DNA of 64,000 nucleotides from CAWCBG01 sp963793845 (GTDB lineage Bacteria; Acidobacteriota; Terriglobia; Terriglobales; Acidobacteriaceae): contig CAWCBG010000011.1 of the NCBI GenBank assembly GCA_963793845.1, forward strand, positions 124,001-188,000, written 5' to 3'. Position 1 is the stretch's first letter, and each line of letters opens with the position of its first letter. The notes under the pieces are model-generated. The model saw nothing but the letters and a program-made list of their open reading frames with translations. It was not told the DNA's origin and did not search any database. Shown here one piece after another: positions 27,162-35,666 of this stretch. The position numbers and the translations under genes were made by a program.

Positions 27162-28205
27162 ATGAAGATTATAGGCTGTGATTTCCATCCGAGTTTCCAA
27201 CAAATTGCCATGGTCGATACAGAAACCGGCGAGCACACACAGAAGCGGCTGACCCGTAGCGAAGCCATCGCGTTCTACGGCGGGCTGGAGGGCAAGGTCA
27301 TCGTGGGCATGGAAGCCTGCGGCAACACGCTGTGGTTCGAGCAACTGCTGGCGTCGCTGGGCCACGAGCTGCGGCTGGGCGATGCGGCCAAGATCCGAGC
27401 CCTGGAGGTGCGCAAGCAGAAGACGGACCGGCGCGATGCCGAGCTGTTACTGCAGCTGCTGCTGGACGGTCGATTTCCGCAGCTGTGGGTGCCCACGGTG
27501 GAGCAGCGCGACGTACGGCAGTTGCTGTTGCATCGCCACAAGCTGGTAGGGATGCGAGCCCAGGTGAAGAATCAGTTGCAGCATCTGGCGCTGAATCAGG
27601 GGGTGCAGCGCAAATCGAAGCTGTGGACCGGGGCGGGACGTGAGTTGCTGGAGCAGTTGCCGCTGCAAGGCTGGACGGCGCGTCGCCGTCAGGACGATCT
27701 GGAGTTGCTGGACGATCTGGATCGCCGAATCGGCGAGCTGGACCAGGCGGCACAGCAGGCAGCGGAGAAAGATGCGGTGGCGCGTCTGCTGCGCCGCCAT
27801 CCCGGAGTCGGTCCCATCACCAGCCTGGCGTACGCGCTGACCATCGGCGATATCACGCGCTTCCCCCACAGCCGACAGCTGGTCAGCTATGTGGGACTGA
27901 ATCCGGCGGAACATTCCAGCGGAGGCCGGCAACGGTTGGGTCGGATCAGCAAGCAAGGCAACCGCTTGCTGCGCAGTTTGTTGGTGGAAGCGGGACAGAG
28001 CGCGGCGCGCCTGGTCCCAGAGTTGAGGCGCGCGTATCAGCGGCTGAAGCACCGCAAGCATTCGGCGGTGGCCAAGGTCATGGTGGCGCGCAAACTGGCG
28101 GTGCGGCTGTACTGGATGTGGAAGAACGAACAGTCGAAAGCCGCCGCTCGCACGCAGGGTAGCCCGAGTCATCCTGTGGTGGCTGGCAAGAAACCGGTCG
28201 CTTGA
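27162..28205 (+). CDS. IS110-family DEDD transposase/recombinase, copy 1
   Basis: A 347-residue site-specific recombinase of the IS110 family. The N-terminal RuvC-like DEDD domain shows D7 (IIGCDFHP), E51 (VGMEACG), and D89/D92 (KTDRRDAEL). A coiled, Gln/Arg/Leu-rich middle region spans about 120-210. The C-terminal Tnp_20 domain has HPGVGPIT and GLNPAEHSSGG, with S252/S253 as candidates for the catalytic serine. Family members cut and join DNA through the RuvC-like domain plus this serine and are guided by a bridge RNA encoded in the element's own non-coding end. Copy 2 differs at three residues (83, 225, 343). Its ribosome-binding site is inside a hairpin. Confidence 0.95.
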   Translation: MKIIGCDFHPSFQQIAMVDTETGEHTQKRLTRSEAIAFYGGLEGKVIVGMEACGNTLWFEQLLASLGHELRLGDAAKIRALEVRKQKTDRRDAELLLQLLLDGRFPQLWVPTVEQRDVRQLLLHRHKLVGMRAQVKNQLQHLALNQGVQRKSKLWTGAGRELLEQLPLQGWTARRRQDDLELLDDLDRRIGELDQAAQQAAEKDAVARLLRRHPGVGPITSLAYALTIGDITRFPHSRQLVSYVGLNPAEHSSGGRQRLGRISKQGNRLLRSLLVEAGQSAARLVPELRRAYQRLKHRKHSAVAKVMVARKLAVRLYWMWKNEQSKAAARTQGSPSHPVVAGKKPVA

Positions 28206-28420
28206 GTGGGCGCCCTGCCTCCCAGAGAGAGTCTGGGAGCTCGAAACCGAATCATGGTCGCCGTACGAGACCGAATAGATGGGTGGTGGAGCTGAGCTGC
28301 CACCGCTGATTCCAGTAGACGCGCGAGTCTTGGTCTTATGCAAAGGGCCCGTATCCAGGAGAGCGAAATGGCGCTGGTCTTCAACCCCAGACGCCCGCGC
28401 CGTTCTTCGCTCTTGACACC
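28206..28420 (+). ncRNA. Candidate bridge RNA region of IS copy 1
   Basis: The non-coding right end is 232 bases, far longer than the left, and this is the place where IS1111-type elements encode their bridge RNA. Clear folding is visible: CTCCCAGA (28219-28226) with TCTGGGAG (28232-28239) around GAGAG; GTGGTGG (28283-28289) with CCACCGC (28300-28306) enclosing AGCT; and AGCG/CGCT around AAATGG near 28362-28375. Copy 2 has C for T at the position of 28284, turning a U-G pair into C-G, so the pairing is kept. I could not identify the target and donor guide loops with confidence. The true RNA ends are unknown. Confidence 0.55.
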
Positions 28421-28434
28421 GCCGTCGTTGTTAT
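28421..28434. repeat. Right subterminal inverted repeat of IS copy 1
   Basis: GCCGTCGTTGTTAT, exact reverse complement of 27083-27096, 3 bases inside the right end. Confidence 0.9.
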
Positions 28435-28592
28435 AGACAGGATGACAACGGACAAGCAGCCGCCTCCGCTTAGCACGACAGCAGAGAAACACGCCGCCGT
28501 TGCTCAGCATGACAGCAGAAAAACTCGTGCTCAGTGATCTGCGCCTCACAGGAGTGTGATGTCACGGTGAGTCGGGGCCACGTCGCCGAAAG

Positions 28593-29018
28593 TCAAAACC
28601 AGGTCTTGCGCCGGTATTCGCGATAGGCATCGCCGAAGGCGGTCTCCAGTACTTGCGCTTCGCGGCGCGCACGCAGCATCTGGACCACCAGCAACGCGGC
28701 AAGAGCGAACCACAGAAGAGGCATTTGCAGCACGAGGATGAATCCGGCGAATGTGACCGCTCCAAACACGTAAACCGGATTGCGTATCTTCGAGTACAAA
28801 CCGTTGGTGACGAGCGCGTGCGCCTCAGGCCTGATGGCAAACGATCGGCCCAGTTGATAGCGAGCGAGGGCGAGGAGACTTCCGCCCACGATGACCAGCG
28901 TTGTCCCGATGATGCGTTGCGCGTTCCACGGGCTCTTCCACGTCAGGAGCACCCAGAGAGCCACGCCTGCCGACAGAATCTGAATCGCGTCAAAAGCACG
29001 AAATCGCTGGTCTTCCAT
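28593..29018 (-). CDS. Small membrane methyltransferase of the ICMT/PEMT fold
   Basis: A 141-residue integral membrane protein with four or five helices. The conserved C-terminal pattern LVTNGLYSKIRNPVYVFG, then an E-rich stretch (ARREAQVLETAFGDAYREY), is that of isoprenylcysteine carboxyl methyltransferases and phospholipid methyltransferases, in which these residues bind S-adenosylmethionine. The substrate in bacteria is usually unknown. The ATG is followed by MEDQRFRAF. The upstream gap 28438-28592 has only the tail of the IS-target repeat and two AGCANGACAGCAGA repeats. Confidence 0.8.
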   Translation of the reverse strand: MEDQRFRAFDAIQILSAGVALWVLLTWKSPWNAQRIIGTTLVIVGGSLLALARYQLGRSFAIRPEAHALVTNGLYSKIRNPVYVFGAVTFAGFILVLQMPLLWFALAALLVVQMLRARREAQVLETAFGDAYREYRRKTWF

Positions 29019-29054
29019 GATGGTTTTCCCTCGGTGAGGATGCTCAATGGTGCG

Positions 29055-29549
29055 CTAGCGGCCCTCTCTGGCGGCGCGGACATACGCCATGCCCCGGCGG
29101 CGCCGTTGCTGGAACTGTTGGGCTCCGCGGTGCAGCGCCGCTCCATCGATCTCGCCCGTCTCTTCGCAGCGGATGATGGCGTTGGCCAAAACTTCCAATT
29201 CCTGGGCAGATATCCTCTCGCCGTCGTCGCCTCGTTTCTTGAGCCGATGCACCTTGTCGAAGAGAGAGACGATCCCCGGATACTCCGCTATGAGATACAC
29301 AACCTCGCGCTTCGAAGCGTAGTAATAATCGAAGGCCTGGCAATCGAGTTGTTTCACGATGCGTAGCGGGTCTGCGGGCGCGCTCTTGCTTTCCAGAATG
29401 CGATGGATCTTGCCTAACTCGGCATAGATAGCCTGCTTGGCATGATGGGCCGTGATGGCGTTCCCGATCCACTGCCGGATCGGTTCCAGGAGAATGCCGG
29501 TGAGAACACCGGCTAAGGCGCTGACCAGAATCCTGACCCAATCCGACAT
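29055..29549 (-). CDS. Hypothetical protein with one N-terminal membrane helix
   Basis: A 164-residue protein: a single hydrophobic helix at residues 5-22 (WVRILVSALAGVLTGIL), then a soluble, mostly helical, Lys/Glu/Arg-rich part ending in a basic tail (QQRRRRG). I do not recognise a family. It lies 36 bases upstream of the methyltransferase gene on the same strand and may share its transcript. Confidence 0.6.
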   Translation of the reverse strand: MSDWVRILVSALAGVLTGILLEPIRQWIGNAITAHHAKQAIYAELGKIHRILESKSAPADPLRIVKQLDCQAFDYYYASKREVVYLIAEYPGIVSLFDKVHRLKKRGDDGERISAQELEVLANAIIRCEETGEIDGAALHRGAQQFQQRRRRGMAYVRAAREGR

Positions 29550-29645
29550 GGCGAGGATTTTGCGCGGGTTTCCCCCTGAGAGTCAACCTCTCCCGGTGTT
29601 TTGGAAGCGCCCCCGCATTTTTCTGGGGAATGTGCAGCCTCGCAT

Positions 29646-29680
29646 AAAACAAAACCCCGCCCACACGGGAGGGGGTTTGT
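29646..29680 (-). terminator. Intrinsic terminator of mdh
   Basis: On the minus strand ACAAACCCCCTCCC faces GGGCGGGGTTTTG with a GTGT loop, followed by TTTTGTTTT. It begins 23 bases after the mdh stop. Confidence 0.82.
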
Positions 29681-29702
29681 TGATGAACAATGGTCTCTAG
29701 TG

Positions 29703-30629
29703 CTAGACGTTGATGACGGCTACCAGTTCCTTCACGGCGTCGGCGCTCTTTTGCAGGGCGGCCTGCTCGTCGGGCGTCAGCTTGATCTGGATGATTTCCT
29801 CGATGCCGTTGGAGCCTAGCTTGCACGGCACTCCAACGTAGAGCCCGCTGATGCCGTACTCGCCTTCGAGGTAAGCGGCGCAAGGCAGAATCTTCTTCTT
29901 GTCCTTGAGGATCGCTTCCACCATTTCGGTTACGGCCGCCGACGGCGCATAGTAGGCGCTGCCGGTCTTGAGGTACTTCACGATCTCGGCGCCGCCGTCG
30001 CGGGTGCGCTGCACCAGCTTGGCCAGCGGCTCCGGCTGGATGAGTTCAGTGATGGGAATGCCGGCGACGGTGGAGTAGCGTGGCAGCGGAACCATGGTGT
30101 CGCCGTGTCCGCCAAGCACGAAGGCGGTGACGTTTTCGACCGAGACCTTCAGCTCCATGGCGATGAAGGCGCGGAAGCGCGCGGAGTCAAGCACGCCCGC
30201 CATGCCGATGACGCGATTGCGGGAGAAGCCGCTCAGTTTGTAAGCCGCCTGTGCCATCGCGTCCAGCGGATTGGAAACGATGATGAGAATGCTATTCGGC
30301 GAGTACTGCACCACCTTGCCCACTACGTCTCTCATGATCCCGTGATTGGTGTTGAGCAGGTCGTCGCGGCTCATGCCCGGCTTGCGGGGAATGCCGGCGG
30401 TGATGACCACGATGTCAGAGTTGGCGGTGTCGGCATAGTCGTTGGTGCCGATGACGAATGAGTCACGCTTCTCGATGGGCATAGCCTCCAGCAGGTCGAG
30501 ACCCTTGCCCTGGGGAACGCCTTCAATGATGTCGATCAATACGACGTCGCAGAGTTCCTTCGACGCCAGCCAGTGGGCCGCCGTCGCGCCCACGTTTCCC
30601 GATCCAACTACGGTTACCTTCTTACGCAT
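29703..30629 (-). CDS. mdh: Malate dehydrogenase (LDH-like type)
   Basis: Oxidises malate to oxaloacetate with NAD in the TCA cycle. The 308 residues include the nucleotide motif VGSGNVGATAA (8-18), the arginine-rich substrate loop GIPRKPGMSRDDL, SNPLDAM and the catalytic histidine in LGGHGDTMV. The residue before the mobile-loop KPGMSR pattern is typical of malate rather than lactate dehydrogenase. GGAG lies 7 bases before the ATG. It has its own terminator; icd is the next gene upstream on this strand, so two TCA enzymes are neighbours. Confidence 0.95.
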   Translation of the reverse strand: MRKKVTVVGSGNVGATAAHWLASKELCDVVLIDIIEGVPQGKGLDLLEAMPIEKRDSFVIGTNDYADTANSDIVVITAGIPRKPGMSRDDLLNTNHGIMRDVVGKVVQYSPNSILIIVSNPLDAMAQAAYKLSGFSRNRVIGMAGVLDSARFRAFIAMELKVSVENVTAFVLGGHGDTMVPLPRYSTVAGIPITELIQPEPLAKLVQRTRDGGAEIVKYLKTGSAYYAPSAAVTEMVEAILKDKKKILPCAAYLEGEYGISGLYVGVPCKLGSNGIEEIIQIKLTPDEQAALQKSADAVKELVAVINV

Positions 30630-30718
30630 GAGTTCACTCCATTCGCCTCGACGAGGCAGGTAAGATATGACCGAAAAAAATGTGCAGGACAGATGGCATA
30701 TCCAAGTTCTAACGAATT

Positions 30719-30812
30719 GTCATGACCAGCGTAGCGAGGCATCTGCTTTTCAAGACGTAAGCGCTGCCGAGGAAAGCAGATCCCTCGCGGACTGAAGTCC
30801 GCTCGTGATGAC
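30719..30812. repeat. Intergenic palindromic repeat, GTCAT...GATGAC family
   Basis: GTCATGA at the left and GATGAC at the right bound it. Inside, GCATCTGCTTTTC faces GAAAGCAGATCC, and GGACTGAAGTCC forms a small dyad. It fills most of the mdh-icd gap (30630-30872), which has no gene. Confidence 0.65.
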
Positions 30813-30872
30813 AAGGAAATTTCGCCGGGACGCACCCTTCGGTACGCCCCTCCGACGAAGCCCGGACTCCGC

Positions 30873-32303
30873 TTACTTCGTGGTGGCGAAGGAGGCGACC
30901 GGCACCATGTTCCGTATCATGTGGGTGGCGAACTCGCTGGTCTTCACCTTGTCCGCGCCCGGCATCAGCCGCTCGAAGTCGTAGGTGACCTTCTTCTCCT
31001 GGATGGTGTGCTCGAGCGAATCCTCGATCAGCCGCGCCGCTTCGTGCCAGCCCAGGAAGTCGAACATCATCACCCCCGACAGCATGACCGAACCGGGATT
31101 GATGACGTCTTTGTCGGCATACTTGGGAGCGGTGCCGTGGGTCGCTTCGAAGATGGCGTGCTCGTCGCCGATATTGGCTCCCGGAGCGATGCCCAGTCCG
31201 CCGACCTGCGCCGCCGCTGCATCGGAGATGTAATCGCCATTCAGATTCGGCGTGGCCAGCACCGCGTACTCGTCGGGCCGGGTCACGATCTGCTGAAAGA
31301 TGCTGTCGGCAATGCGATCGTTGACCATCAGCTTCGACTTCCAGGCGCCGTGCCCGTGAGTCGCGTAGATGTTGTCGAGCACCCCTTTGATTTCCTTGTG
31401 GAGAGCGTCGCGGAAGTCCTGCGGCGCGAACTCCAGACCGGGCTCGACCAGTTTGCCGTTCTCTTCCAGGCTCAAGCCGGGATGGCGGTCGAGGTTGTCA
31501 ATGATCCAGCTCTCCCGCTCGGTGATGACTTCATTGCGGAAATTCTGTGTTGCCTCCTCGTAGCCCCACTCGCGGAAGGCGCCTTCCGTGAACTTCTGGA
31601 TGTTGCCCTTGTGGACGATGGTGACCGACTTGCGGTTATTTTTCAGCGCGTATTCGATCGCCTTGCGGACAAGGCGCTTGGTTCCGGTAATCGAGATCGG
31701 CTTGATGCCGACGCCCGAGTCCTCGCGGATGCGTTTGTTGGTGCCCGCCAGCATCTCGTTGTTGAGGAAGTCGATGAGCTTCTTGGCCTGCGCCGTGCCC
31801 TGCTTCCACTCGATGCCCGCGTAAACGTCTTCGGTGTTCTCGCGGAAGATCACGATGTTCATGCGCTCCGGATGCTTCACCGGCGACGGAATGCCCTGGT
31901 AGTACTTCACCGGACGCACGCAGGCATACAGATCGAGGATCTGGCGCAGCGCGACGTTGAGCGAGCGAATGCCGCCGCCAACCGGCGTGGTCAGTGGACC
32001 TTTGATGCCGACGTGCAGTGCGCGGAAGGCGTCGACGGTTTCATCCGGCAGCCAGGTCTTGAAGCGGTCCATGGCTTTCTCGCCGGCGAAGACTTCGTAC
32101 CACGCGACGCGCCGCTTGCCGTCGTAGGCTTTCTCGACGGCGGCGTCAAACACGCGGACCGACGCTTTCCAGATATCGCGTCCGGTGCCGTCGCCTTCGA
32201 TGAAAGGAATAATGGGATTGTCAGGAATGACCAGCTTGCCGTTTTCGAATTTGATCTTGGATCCGCTGGAAGGAAGAGGAATTCCGTTGTAAGAAGCCGC
32301 CAT
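30873..32303 (-). CDS. icd: Isocitrate dehydrogenase (NADP-dependent)
   Basis: Oxidative decarboxylation of isocitrate to 2-oxoglutarate in the TCA cycle. At 476 residues it is about 60 longer than the E. coli enzyme, with the extra length spread through the second half. The isocitrate-binding stretch GGGIRSLNVALRQ, including the serine phosphorylated by AceK in enteric bacteria, is intact, as are YQGIPSPVKHPE, NRKSVTIVHKGN and the NADP loop ATHGTAPKYADKD. GAGGTG precedes the ATG. The region upstream (32304-32607, 304 bases) shows no gene; it must hold the icd promoter, which I could not place. Confidence 0.95.
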   Translation of the reverse strand: MAASYNGIPLPSSGSKIKFENGKLVIPDNPIIPFIEGDGTGRDIWKASVRVFDAAVEKAYDGKRRVAWYEVFAGEKAMDRFKTWLPDETVDAFRALHVGIKGPLTTPVGGGIRSLNVALRQILDLYACVRPVKYYQGIPSPVKHPERMNIVIFRENTEDVYAGIEWKQGTAQAKKLIDFLNNEMLAGTNKRIREDSGVGIKPISITGTKRLVRKAIEYALKNNRKSVTIVHKGNIQKFTEGAFREWGYEEATQNFRNEVITERESWIIDNLDRHPGLSLEENGKLVEPGLEFAPQDFRDALHKEIKGVLDNIYATHGHGAWKSKLMVNDRIADSIFQQIVTRPDEYAVLATPNLNGDYISDAAAAQVGGLGIAPGANIGDEHAIFEATHGTAPKYADKDVINPGSVMLSGVMMFDFLGWHEAARLIEDSLEHTIQEKKVTYDFERLMPGADKVKTSEFATHMIRNMVPVASFATTK

Positions 32304-32607
32304 CAGGCACCTCAGAAGTATGAGTTATAGAAAGAACGTGGCCGTACACAGCTATCGCGGGGCGGAAGCGACTCCAGAACCGGAAGAAGGCGAGTAAACC
32401 TATCAGAGCGTATAAGAAGACTTGCGACCTGCTCCGCGGAACGGTTGACGCAGCCGGAGTTTTCCAGAGACAGCGTAGGATTTTCCCGGGCCCGCCCCAA
32501 CCTTCTACGTTACCACCCGGCGGGGAGCGCTTCAATCAAATCTCTCCGCAGGCATACCCCGATAGTGGGAGGCCGTGCTGTAGAGTGTGATTCCTCGTAT
32601 AGCAGCA
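32304..32607. other. 304-base gap between icd and glnE
   Basis: Carries no reading frame I would call and no member of the palindromic repeat family. It should contain the icd promoter on the minus strand and any glnE terminator, but I see no convincing hexamers or hairpin with a T run. Confidence 0.4.
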
Positions 32608-35533
32608 CTACCCTTCCCGATAGCGCAGATATACCGAGCGCGCCTGCCGCAGCGCATGCCCCAGGCGATGTTCCACGTCGACGCCCTTGCCGTCATCGAG
32701 CATGCCCGACAGCAATCGTTGCACCGAGCGGTGCGCGTGATCGGCCACGGGAAGCCACTTCCCTGCCTTGCCCGTGACTAGCCGGACGACGTGCTCCACG
32801 CTACGCAGAAACAGTGCGCTCTCCGCCAGAATCGCGTGCTCTTCATCGCTGATCAGGCCGTGCTCGTGCACCAGCCGCAGGCGGTCCCGCAGATTTCCGG
32901 CAAGCCAGAATTGATGACGAAGCTGCAGCGTGCCCAGCAAGTAGTCCAGATCGTAGCTTCCACCCCGGCCAACCTTAAAGGTCGGCGACGTCTCGGACGC
33001 CTCCAGCCGCTGCCTCATGTCGTCCAGTTCGGCCGCGAAATTCGACCGGGCGGCCATCATCGCTATGCCGGAGCGGACCGCCTCCACCGTTCGGGCCGCG
33101 AGCTGCGCATCGCCGGCCACCGGACGCAGCTTCAGATAAGTTAGCGCCTCCCAGGGTTGCGCCTCTTCTCGCAGATACGTGAGCAACTGCGTCGGCGTGA
33201 CCACCAGCTCGCCTTCACGGCCATGAGGACGCAAGCGCGTATCGACCGGAAAGACCGTGCCGTCGCGGGTGTAGGCGGTAAGCGTTTCCATCACCCGTGC
33301 CGCCAGCCGCCGCATCTGCTCGGCATCGGAGTTGGCCTCGCGCACAAACAGCAGGTCGGCATCGGAGAGCAAGTCGAACTCGCACGTGCCCAGGCGCCCC
33401 AGCCCCAGAATCGCGAAGCCGGCGGGAGTCGCCATCGATTGCCAGGGCCGCCTGGATGGCAGCATTGGCGGTAGCAGTATTTTCCGCCAACGACTCGAAG
33501 ACACCCCGCGCCTGAAAGACGTCGCGCGCACCCGACAGCAGCAGGCACCGCCGATAGTGCTGCCGCAGTAGCGCCAGCGCCTCGGAATGATCCAGCCCCG
33601 GCTGCTGCGAGATAAGCGAAAACCGGGTCCACGGGCGCGCCAGCAGCGTCGGCGGAGTTCGTCGCAACATTCGTCAGCAGCTGCGCTTCGTCAGTCGTGG
33701 CCGAATCGATCTGCGCTGGGCAGCCGCATCAGCAGGCCAACCTCTGTCGGATACTGCACCAGGATGTCCGACAGGTAGTCGCTGAACTCGAACAGCGGCA
33801 ACGCCCGCTGCACCGCTTCGGGTGAACGATTCACCGCGCCCTGTCGCTCAGAGGAAGTGGCCGCCGAGTTCAGAAAGCGCTCGAGGTTACGCCGGGCATG
33901 TGGGGAAAGTTCAGCATGCGCGAAAGGCTCACCCCTTGCCCACGACTCTTGCCGCGTTAGCTCGGTGGGCTCCTTCAATGCAAACTCCGCCGACTGCGCG
34001 CCCGCCGACTGCTCCTGAAAGACGACGCGCTGATAAATCTCCGCCACCCCGGCCATGCACGTCTTCACTTCGGCGAGCAGCTTCTCCGGCGACAGGGCCA
34101 CCCTGCCCTCGCGCCCCAGGCTGCGCGCCAGCCATTGCATGTCACTGGCGGCGCGGGGCAGGCGATGCGCCTGCTGTCCGTGCCGCAGCTGCATCCGGTG
34201 TTCAACGGTGCGCAGAAATTCGTAGGCGCTGGTGAGGCTCTGGAAGTCCTTCCCGCTGATGTGCTGCTTGTCATGCAGCTTCTGCAGCGCGAACAGGGTT
34301 CCGCGGGAGCGCAGCCAGCCTTCGCTTCCGCCATACACCCGTTGCAAACATTGCACCAGAAACTCAATATCGCGAATGCCGCCGCGATCCAGTTTGACGT
34401 CGATAGTCCGCTCGCGGGCCTGCTGCATCAGACGGCTCCTCCGGCGCGCGCCGATCTTTTCCAGCGACGACAGCGCCGTCTTGATGGCGGCGAAATTCAG
34501 CTCCGGCCGGTAGACATGCGGCTCGATGGCGTGGAGGAACCGCCGAGCCAGCGCCGGATCGCCCGCCGAGTGGCGCGCCTTGATCATGGCCTGCAACTCC
34601 CAGTCCTGGGCCACCTGCGAGTAGTAATGAATCGCCGACTGCAGCGAGACCGCCAGCTCTCCTTCCTTGCCCTGCGGTCGCAGCCGCAGATCAATGCGAA
34701 AGACTGCGCTCTTGCCCGGTGTGGCGCGAAAGCAGTTCCGTGGTCTGCTGCACCAGCCGGATAAAGAACTCGCGATGCGAGATCGTCACATCGGCCGGCT
34801 CCTCCCCGCCGTCCTCATACAAGAAGAGCAAATCGATATCCGAGCTGTAGTTCAGTTCGGCGCCGCCCAGCTTTCCCAGCGAGAGCACTGCGAAGCGTGA
34901 GTTGATCAGCCGTCCCGCAGCGTCGCGGTGTTGCGGAGTTCCGTAGCGCTCGCACAGACCCGCGAAGCACTCGGCCGACCGCCTGCTCAATCAGCACATC
35001 CGACAGCGCCGAGATCTCGCTGGTGGTTTCCGCCAGCGTGGCTATGCCCAGCAGATCGCGCAACAGAATGCGTACGTACTCGCGCCGCTTGAAGCGCGCC
35101 AGCCGCGCCGCCGTGTCGGCTTCCGATCGAACGAGGCAGAGCTTCGGGCAAATGCATCCTGAAACTCCTCGCGCGAATAGGTACGGTCGAGGCTGCGATG
35201 GCTTTGCAGGCGATCGAATAGATCGGGATTGTGGATGAGGGTCTCGCCCAGCCACGGACTATGACCGAAGACTAAGATCGCGTAGTGAACGAGGAAGGGA
35301 TGCCGTTCGAGCAGGGTTAAAAGATCAGCAGACGAACTTCTTGCCAGCCGTTCAAACTGATTGATTGCCATGCCCGGATCAGGCGAGGTCGCGAGCAGCG
35401 GCAACAGCGCTTCATATACACTCGTCGGGACCATTTCGCGGATGGCCGCGAGGTTGCGAGCCGCGGCCTCGCGATCGCGAAAATCCGCAGGCAGCGACAG
35501 CGTAGCGAAATCGGGTTGTTGAGGGCTCGACAA
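32608..35533 (-). pseudogene. glnE: Glutamine synthetase adenylyltransferase, broken by about six frameshifts
   Basis: Intact GlnE adds or removes AMP on glutamine synthetase. All its parts can be read in order from 35533 but in six changing frames: the N-terminal helical region, then SLGKLGGAELNYSSDIDLLF (adenylyl-removing half), RPQGKEGELAVSL, DRGGIRDIEFLVQ, a long helical linker, then GLGRLGTCEFDLLSDADLLF and DTRLRPHGREGELV (adenylyl-transferring half), ending at YREG. Breaks lie near 35130, 34980, 34715, 33695, 33605 and 33433, all single-base. Catalytic motifs are themselves intact. The density of breaks here is far above that in neighbouring genes, which favours real decay, although indel-type sequence errors cannot be excluded. 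Confidence 0.85.
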
Positions 35534-35666
35534 GCTGTTCGGTAACGCTGCCGTTAGTTAATCACGGATGGCAACCATCCCTGGCCCCATGATCTCTGAC
35601 AGAAGTTAGGCTCCATCTTTCGCTCCAGACAACTTCATTATTTTCCAACCGTATTCGAGGACGAGG

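Larger units (their letters stand above)
27076..28437 (+). mobile_element. IS110-family insertion sequence (IS1111-like), copy 1, 1362 bp
   Basis: The ends were fixed by comparing with the empty repeat at 46737-46800: sequence left of 27076 and right of 28437 joins to give that repeat with nothing lost or duplicated. The element starts with 7 bases (TGATTGG) outside the left subterminal repeat ATAACAACGACGGC (27083-27096). It ends with 3 bases (AGA) after the right copy (28421-28434). This 7/3 layout and the lack of target duplication are known for IS1111-type elements. It carries one DEDD transposase gene, a left non-coding end of 86 bases and a right one of 232 bases. The second copy at 40822 has exactly the same length and only scattered base differences, so the duplication is recent. 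Confidence 0.93.

Noticed and set aside
28250..28380. Short matches in the IS right end to donor and target sequence (AATCA, ATAGA, CAGGA, GCGCT)
   Set aside because: Matches of five bases in a 232-base region are expected by chance; I do not call them bridge-RNA guides without an alignment.
30921..32330. Long open frame (469 codons) on the plus strand opposite icd
   Set aside because: It is the mirror of a clear icd gene; high GC keeps antisense frames open. Similar frames opposite the macroglobulin (16939-18306), the spermidine-synthase protein (53085-54515) and the quinone reductase (9101-10240) were rejected for the same reason.
35566..35580. Hairpin GGATGG-CAA-CCATCC as a terminator between glnE and the formate dehydrogenase genes
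   Set aside because: It has no T run on either strand and lies in a divergent promoter region.
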